Source: Colletotrichum lupini (lineage: Eukaryota; Ascomycota; Sordariomycetes; Glomerellales; Glomerellaceae). From it: 64,000 bases of DNA. The stretch covers positions 2,790,001 to 2,854,000 of the forward strand of contig NC_064675.1 of assembly GCF_023278565.1 (NCBI RefSeq), given 5' to 3'. The notes beneath the pieces were generated by a model, which did no database searches, was not told where the DNA came from, and saw only the letters and a program-made list of their open reading frames with translations. The translations under genes were made by a program, and so were the position numbers. This document shows positions 57,892 to 64,000 of the stretch, one piece after another (within the stretch, counting starts at the first letter, position 1; every line of letters starts with the position of its first letter).

Positions 57892-60791
57892 TCAGGCCTC
57901 CTCCACTTGCACCTTGAGGCTGACACCTCCGGGCGCGCTGGACTTGTTATCGTCCTCGGCAACTTCGCCAACGGCACTGGCGCTGGTGCTGGGCGGGCTG
58001 CTGCTCTGGGGGCTGTTGGGCTCCATAGTCAGAACCGGGGTTGGCGCGGCCGAGTTGGTGTCGGCCTGGGATCCCCCAGACTTGGACGGCGTCGTCTGCG
58101 TCGTCGCGTAGATGAGTCTGTCAATGGCGGCGAGCTGGCGGCTGGTGCTGGTCTTGCGGAGTGTCTGGAACTGGGGTCGCATCTCCTCCACAAAGGCTTC
58201 GCGTTCGGCACCCTCGAGCTGGTTCAGCAGCTTCTGAATGACGTAGTTGCCGTACTGGTCCTTCATCATCAACTGGAGCGAGCTTGTACCATCGCTCGCC
58301 TGGGAAATGATTTGCTCCCGAATGCCCTTGCGCTCTTCCGCGTTACCGTACTGGATGCACTTCTCCACAACGTTGGACGCAAACTTGTGCTTGGACAAGG
58401 TGACCAGCTGCGCAATGACAAGCTGAATGATTCTCGATCGGTCCTCAGGCATGCCGTGCTCGATGATGTGCTGCACGACGTAGTTGCCGTACTGGTCGGT
58501 GATGAGAACCTGGGTCGAGTTGTGCAGCTCAGCCAAGATGGTCTCCTTGTCCTGCTCTGTGCCGTACTCCAGCATGCGCTGAATGACCCGGCAGGCGTAC
58601 ATGTGAGCCGCCAACTGGCTGACTTGGCCGCGGAATGCGTCCATGACGAAGTCGATGTACTGGCGGGGAACCAGCTCGATAATCTTCTGCACGACGTGGT
58701 TGCCGTTCTGGTCCTTGACGACCTTGAGGATCTCGGGCTCCAGCTCCTTCACAAGCTCGGCCTGCTGCTCGACGAGAACGTGTTCCAGGGCCTGTGATTG
58801 TTAGCTTCGTCCACTTTGCTACGCGAATATGCACACACCTTTTGGACAACGCGGCAGGCGTACATCTGCATGGACAGGTCGACAACCTTGCCCTTCATCT
58901 GTGACGCCAAAACCTTCTTTTGGACCTGGTTGCCGTGCTCAAAGAACTTTTGGATAACGTAGTTGCCAAAGACATCCTTCATCAGTTGGATGGCGTTGGG
59001 CTCAATCTCGCGGAACACCTGATCCTTCTCATCACTGTTTGCAGTTTCGAGCTTTTGCTGGATGAAGCGCGATCCGTGCTGGTCGCCACTGAACTCGACA
59101 ATGTGGCTGTAGATATCCTTCAGCTCGTATCGCTTGTTCGACTTGGAGCTGGACCTGAATTCCTCCAGTAGCAAGCTGCGGACGCCCTTGCCAGGGTCCT
59201 GGTCCTTGCTGGGCCGGATAGGCATCACGCCCGGCATCGAGTACGGCGCCATGTGCAGGCCGTAGCTCGGTAGGGGAAGCGATGGACGTCCGTAAGGGTC
59301 GAACATTTGCGGAGGGTACTGGCCCGCAAAGTTGGGAGTGTAGTAGGGTCCAGGGTAGAACGCGGGCGCCTGCGCCTGGATGAAGGCGGGAACGGGCGTT
59401 CGGCGGTCGCCATCCGGGACCATTCTCAGATCGCGGGACGACGGCCGTTGGGTCCACAGGTCAGATGCTTGAGGCGCATATGTCTTGGGGCTAGTGACAA
59501 CCCGGTACTGACCAGAGGCACCGGCGATGCGGTCTGCGGAACCGCGTTTGTACTGAGCCGCCATGGCGTCGGCGTACATTTCGCCAGTGATGGCGGCGTT
59601 CATGTCGCCCCTCCAGGGCTGAGACACGGGGTTGAACTGGAAGTTCTGCGCACCGGCGGCGATGCTCTGGGCCTCGTCGAGAGTGAGGGACTTCTTGAAC
59701 TGAGGAGCGAGGTCCGTTTCGTCCATCTGTCTGCCGTTGGCCATAAAGGCCCTGTTGTTGGTAGTCTGTGTGGGGAAGGAGGAAGAGTGGCCGGGGATGG
59801 CGGGACGGCTCGAGGCAATCGAGTTGCTGGGAGTGTGGCCATAACCCCCAAAGTTGTCTCGGAAGGCAGGGGGCGAATGGTGCGAGTCGTCCGACTGGCG
59901 CGAGGGAGGAATGCTGCTGTCTCTCGAGGGAGCACCCACCACGCCGAGATTCAGATAGGCGTTGTCTTTGGAACCTCGCTTCTCCTGCCTTGCGTACGAA
60001 CCATCAAAGGCGCCGCCGTAGCTGGGCCCAAAGCCTGTGTTCTCCTTGTCCTCCTCCAGGTATGATTTCGGCCGTCCATTGATGAGGTTGCGTCCCTGCC
60101 CGACGGCGTTGTTGTCGAAGAAGGAATTGCTGTTGTGGATGCTGTCGCGTGTGCGATTCGGCGAGGTACTGCCTGATGCTGAACGAGTCTGGGTGTCCTG
60201 GTTCCAGGGATTCTGAGTCCACGTGTCCGCCTCCGAGTTCGCAGCGAGGGCACCGGACCCTGATGGCTGTCCAGCGAAGCTGTCTTCCGGGCCTAGTACA
60301 TCATATAAAGTCAGCCTCCAGTCCATCAATCAATCATCGTCCCGGTCAACCGTACCTCTGGGGTCTCTCTTTCCTGCGCCGCCTGTGTACGTTGTGTTCC
60401 AGATGTTTTGCGAGTACAAGTTGGAGCCTGTGAAGCCGGGGGCGACGCTGGCGGCAGGCTTCTCATTCTGGCCGTTTGCCATGGGGAAGCTTCCGTATCG
60501 ACCTGCTGGCCGGGCCTGGACAACGTGGCAGGTTAGCAAAGTGGCAGCCATCGGTGGAGGGTAGAAGGAACAGCAAAAGAGAAAGCGAGGCAAGCTTTTT
60601 TTGAGTTGTTTGCCAGGTCTAGGCGAAGTTCCGAGCGCCGAATGGGCGACTCGAGCCAAGAGGCCATGAGGCCGCTAGGGAAGCGCAGTCTTGACACACA
60701 CGGCCGCGCGCTCGCATCTTCGCGACCCGGAGCCCACCCCCATCGGACCTCACGTGGAGTAAACGGGGCAGCGACTTACGGTGGTGGTCAT
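57892..60791 (-). CDS. puf3: Pumilio-family RNA-binding protein, Puf3 type
   Basis: Four exons, 60780-60791, 60356-60515, 58839-60292 and 57892-58791, encode 841 residues. The first exon is only ATG plus three ACC codons; a 264-bp intron with GTAAGT donor and GCTAAC branch site joins it to [10 protein letters not shown]. Other introns are 63 and 47 bp; phases agree throughout. The first 440 residues are disordered (Ser, Asn, Gln, Pro). The Pumilio homology domain (about 445-770) has eight repeats with the usual GNYVIQK/ACRVVQK/GNHVVQK/GSRFIQQ cores. A Ser/Pro-rich tail ends VQVEEA. In yeast, Puf3 binds 3'UTR UGUANAUA elements of mRNAs for mitochondrial proteins and controls their decay and localisation. 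Assignment to Puf3 rather than another Pumilio type rests on the eight canonical repeats and overall layout. Confidence 0.92.
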
Positions 60792-63700
60792 GTTTGTGGT
60801 CGGTCTCTGCGCAAGAGAGACGGTCGCAGAAGATGCGGTCGAGTGTCCGGGGGATGCGGAGAGAGAGGAGGAGCGAGGGTTTCCGGAGGTTGACCTTTTT
60901 TTTGGTGCGGCGAACGGGGGGGAAGTTCGCGGCTGCGATGGTGAGATCGGATGCACCTCGCTTGCTGCTTGATGCTGCTCTTTGGATATGTCTGTCACAC
61001 GGAGGTGCTGTGGTGGCTGGCGAGAAGCGAGAGGACACAGAGGTTGAAGGGCACGTCTATGTGGCTGCACACACACACACGTAGAGGGCGCAGCTGCTTG
61101 TGGGAAGTTTTGGGTTTTCCGGTCGTGAATTATATACGATGTAGGTGTAAACTTTTTCTTGCGACAGGAACTTTCTCCAGGAATCGTCTATGGCGCGCGG
61201 ACTAAAAACGAAGGGAGAACGGTGGGCGTCAGCAAAACCAGGCAGACTGGGGGGGCAGAAATTCTAGCGCGAAGCACAGGGTTGATTGTTGAGGAGAGGG
61301 TTTGCCCGCTTTGGTCGTGAGGGAGGGAGGCGAGCGAGGAGGAATAAGGTGAGGGATGAGGGTGCAGGTGTGCGTACTTGGATTATGTAGAAAGAAACAA
61401 AGCGAGTGGGCTCGTCCGGGAAGGCAAGGTATGTGGGAGAGCAATAGCGGGATGAGAGGGATGGAGGAATGTGAGGACGGGCGAGGATGAGGGCGAGAGA
61501 GATGACGAAGAGAGAGAGAGAGAGGGAGGAGTACGGATAATGTACGGAGAGTAAGGTAACTCTGTCAAAGGTATGTAATGTATAGAAGCGACCGGAGGCT
61601 CTTTTGATGATGTGGAAGACCAAAAATGTACAGTAATAATAGAGTAGACACAGAACAGAAAACACCCGACAGGTCAAGCGTCGCTGGTAAGGCTGATTAG
61701 GTTGATTGTTCGATGGAGCGCCCGCGGTCGGCTGGGGCGAGGGACAAGACGGGAGCGGGCAGCTAATAACTTTGTAGGAGATTTTTTTTGCGCAATCCAA
61801 TATCGAGGACAAGTGCACCCTGGACCTTTGGGAAAGTCGTGGGCTACCAGCCGGGACCTAGACTTGACCTAAAAGCCTGGCCTTGGGACTGGGAGACTGG
61901 GAGACTGGAGACTCGTGTGGGAGCTGCAGTAGCTGCGACTTGCGGATGGACTAGACGGAGGGAGGCATCCACTGAGAAGAACGGAGACGGGGCGGGAGGA
62001 CAGGAGGGTGGTGAGAGGGGGAGTTTGAAGGGGAGCTGACATGGAGCTTTCCTGTCTAGGGTGTGGCCCAACTGCCCCAAAGTGGCCCTCTATTCCCTCT
62101 TTCTTTCTCTCTCTCTCTTTCTGCTCCTCAGTCTTGAGGAGTCGAGGGGTCAGGGATGCGACCGGGGGTGCATTGGAACTGGAACTGGAACTGGGACTGG
62201 GACTGGGAACTGGGCCTAGGACCGGGACTGGAGATGGGGGCCCTGGGAGTTGGACGATGGAGCCGTGGGAAGAAGGGGGGGAGGGGACCCGACAACACAA
62301 CCTCGGGGAGGCAAAGCCGCAAAATGCAGTAAGAAACAAGGTAGATAGACACCCACGACACCGTGGTAGACACCAACGGGAAGGATTGATTGATGGATGG
62401 CAGACGGGAAGGGGTCAGTCATGCGAGGGATGGGGATGTGAGGCCGGGTACGGATGGAAAACGACACACACACATTCTTGCCGGTAATTATCGTACCTCT
62501 TTTTTTTTTTTTTCTGGCTTGCTTGCTTTGGAGGGGGATGCCAAGGTGCTCAACTCTGTATAGCTTGGTGACGGCGTGAATAGAGTGCGAGGTAAAGTAG
62601 AGACAAGCAATGAAGGCGGGAACGGAGGGAGGCGAAAGGACGGGAGAATGAGATGGGAAAGATCAGAATAGGCAGACAAGGGGGGGAGGGGCAATGATAG
62701 TTTGGCCCTGCTATTGGATCCAACCCAGAGACGAGAGACGAGACTTTGCGCCGAACTTACCAAATCTTGTACTCCTGTCTTGCGAGGAATCGACAGTCGA
62801 ATGTGTCTGTGTGCGAGTGGACTACAAATCCCCGGTTGCTGCCTTGCTGTTTCTTGCCTCTCGTTGCCTCCTCTATTCTCTTCTTCCTCTATCCGTTAAT
62901 GAGTAGGTTGGTACTCGTTCGCGGTTGGCCTGGTTTTGTTGGCTGTCTGCTTCTCTGTTCCTCTCCACCGAGGTACAAATATTGAAAGTTTGGACAGGTG
63001 ATGACGACAGGTCACAGAGCAGAGTACCAAAGGGGGCTATGCGTTCTTTTTGGGATTGTGCGTATGTGGGCGAGCGAAGAGCGTTCGTCTCCAAATGATG
63101 TGATGTGCGGCTTGACAAAAAAGCTAAATGTTCGTTTGCAGACGTCTTGAATGGACGGTTTATGCGTGCGTTCAGAGGGCTGAGGTACCGGGGCACCTTG
63201 GCGGGAGAGAATAACAGGTACCCTGACACGACCTGACGGTCGACAAAGTATGGGCTGAACTGGGCGCGCGGAGAGAAGTATCGACGGTGGAGGCAAACTG
63301 GACTTGACGTCCAATCAACCTATGGATTTGCGGAGACGGTGGTCCGGTACGATGAATGACAGAGTGAGTGAGTGACCGATTGATTGCCCTGGGTACGGAG
63401 TACAGCTACGGGCTCTCAGAGGAGCGGTTGAGCGCAAGGTGTCGAGAGAAAACGGGCCAACAGGTACCAAGTGCGTGGCGGGAAGCAATGTACAAAGTCC
63501 CCGGGGTTCGAAACGTCGATACAAGTCGGGACGAATGGTGTATGCAGTATGTCGCGTGTGTGCTTCTTGTTCTTGTTCTTGTCCTTGTCGCTCCTAGCTT
63601 CTATCCGTAGGTGCCTCGGTTGGTGTGTGCGTTGCTCGTGTGTGCGTGTCTGTAGTGTGCGAGTGTGTGTAATTACTAGAGAGTCGACGCTGCGTGCCCC

Positions 63701-64000
63701 GAGAGAAATGCTCTTGGGGCTCAACTCTGCCAGAGCAAAGTCGGACTATAGGCAGAAGATGGCGGACGTTGAAGAAAAGACGGTAAGATGTAAAAACAGG
63801 TAGACGATGCGGATTGGAAAGAAGAGGCACGGTGGTTCCCAAGATGATCAAATAAAGTCAGAGAAAATGGCGGATGGGTGCGGCAAGCCTCTGGAGCCCT
63901 TCTCTTTGGATCCTTTGGACTGGAATGGCGGTTTGCGATTGGTCTCCGACGGCTGGCCACAGGCACGACAGGGAGAGTCGTTGATGTTGCAATGGCACCA
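60792..64000. other. Upstream region of puf3, no recognised gene
   Basis: 3.2 kb at the right edge. Immediately right of 60791 is the puf3 5'UTR and promoter. Long pyrimidine-rich stretches on the minus strand (61.3-62.7 kb) suit a long leader or promoter. Simple repeats include CA near 61067-61080, GA near 61508, a GGAACT/GGGACT array at 62175-62212 and CTTGTT near 63570. Frames of up to 184 codons are compositionally biased and not credible. Confidence 0.5.
62175..62212. repeat. 6-bp degenerate tandem repeat
   Basis: GGAACT three times, then GGGACT twice, then GGGAACT. Related GGGACTGGGAGACT units occur near 61886-61910. Confidence 0.8.

Noticed and set aside
57907..58797. 296-codon frame opposite the Pumilio repeats
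   Set aside because: Shadow of puf3 exon 4.
61264..62339. Frames of 156 and 184 codons near the right edge
   Set aside because: They follow simple pyrimidine repeats, with Ser/Pro/Leu runs; more consistent with a long leader or promoter of puf3.

Overview
This window is nuclear DNA of a filamentous ascomycete (Pezizomycotina, most likely a Sordariomycete). The evidence is short introns of 47-141 bp with GTAAGT/GTATGT-type donors and CTAAC/CTGAC-type branch sites, wide intergenic regions, and gene families such as Hsp98/Hsp104, the Ste11-type MAPKKK with SAM and RA domains, a Pth11-like rhodopsin-domain membrane protein, Fmp32 and Puf3. Secreted glucanase and small secreted cysteine-rich proteins suit a plant- or fungus-interacting lifestyle, but the species cannot be named from sequence alone.

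Layout. 3.3-6.1 kb: disaggregase Hsp98 (-), divergent from the mitoribosomal protein mL67/Mhr1 (+, 6.8-8.1 kb). 8.6-10.6 kb: sulfotransferase-like P-loop protein (-). 14.0-15.3 kb: prephenate dehydratase (-). About 7 kb with no recognisable gene follows. 22.3-25.1 kb: Ste11-type MAPKKK (+). 29.0-30.4 kb: Pth11-like membrane protein (+), convergent with a dienelactone-hydrolase-like/SnoaL-like protein (-, 30.6-31.9 kb). 33.9-35.3 kb: RgpF-like type II membrane protein (+). 35.9 kb: six-cysteine secreted protein (+). 37.8-39.3 kb: GH5 endo-1,6-beta-glucanase (+). 41.2-41.9 kb: secreted protein with a 5'UTR intron (+). 43.5-52.6 kb: tandem array of small zinc-finger genes (-). 54.4-54.6 kb: extreme poly-G tracts. 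55.5-56.8 kb: Fmp32/MCUR1-family mitochondrial protein (-). 57.9-60.8 kb: Puf3-type Pumilio protein (-). The last 3 kb have no recognisable gene.

The most unusual element is the 9-kb array of five related intronless units, all on the minus strand. Each encodes a 90-160 residue protein with a classical C2H2 finger, a second non-canonical C-H-H-C-C zinc module, and (except in the smallest details) a variable acidic/aromatic tail resembling a transcriptional activation domain. Two subtypes interleave along the array, flanking DNA is duplicated too, and one unit is a visible pseudogene with an in-frame stop and lost zinc ligands. This looks like an actively evolving nest of mini transcription factors.

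The mitochondrial theme recurs (mL67, Fmp32, and Puf3, which in yeast controls mRNAs for mitochondrial proteins), but these genes are scattered and nothing suggests co-regulation. Exon borders were worked out by hand from reading frames and splice signals; where a junction is uncertain this is stated.
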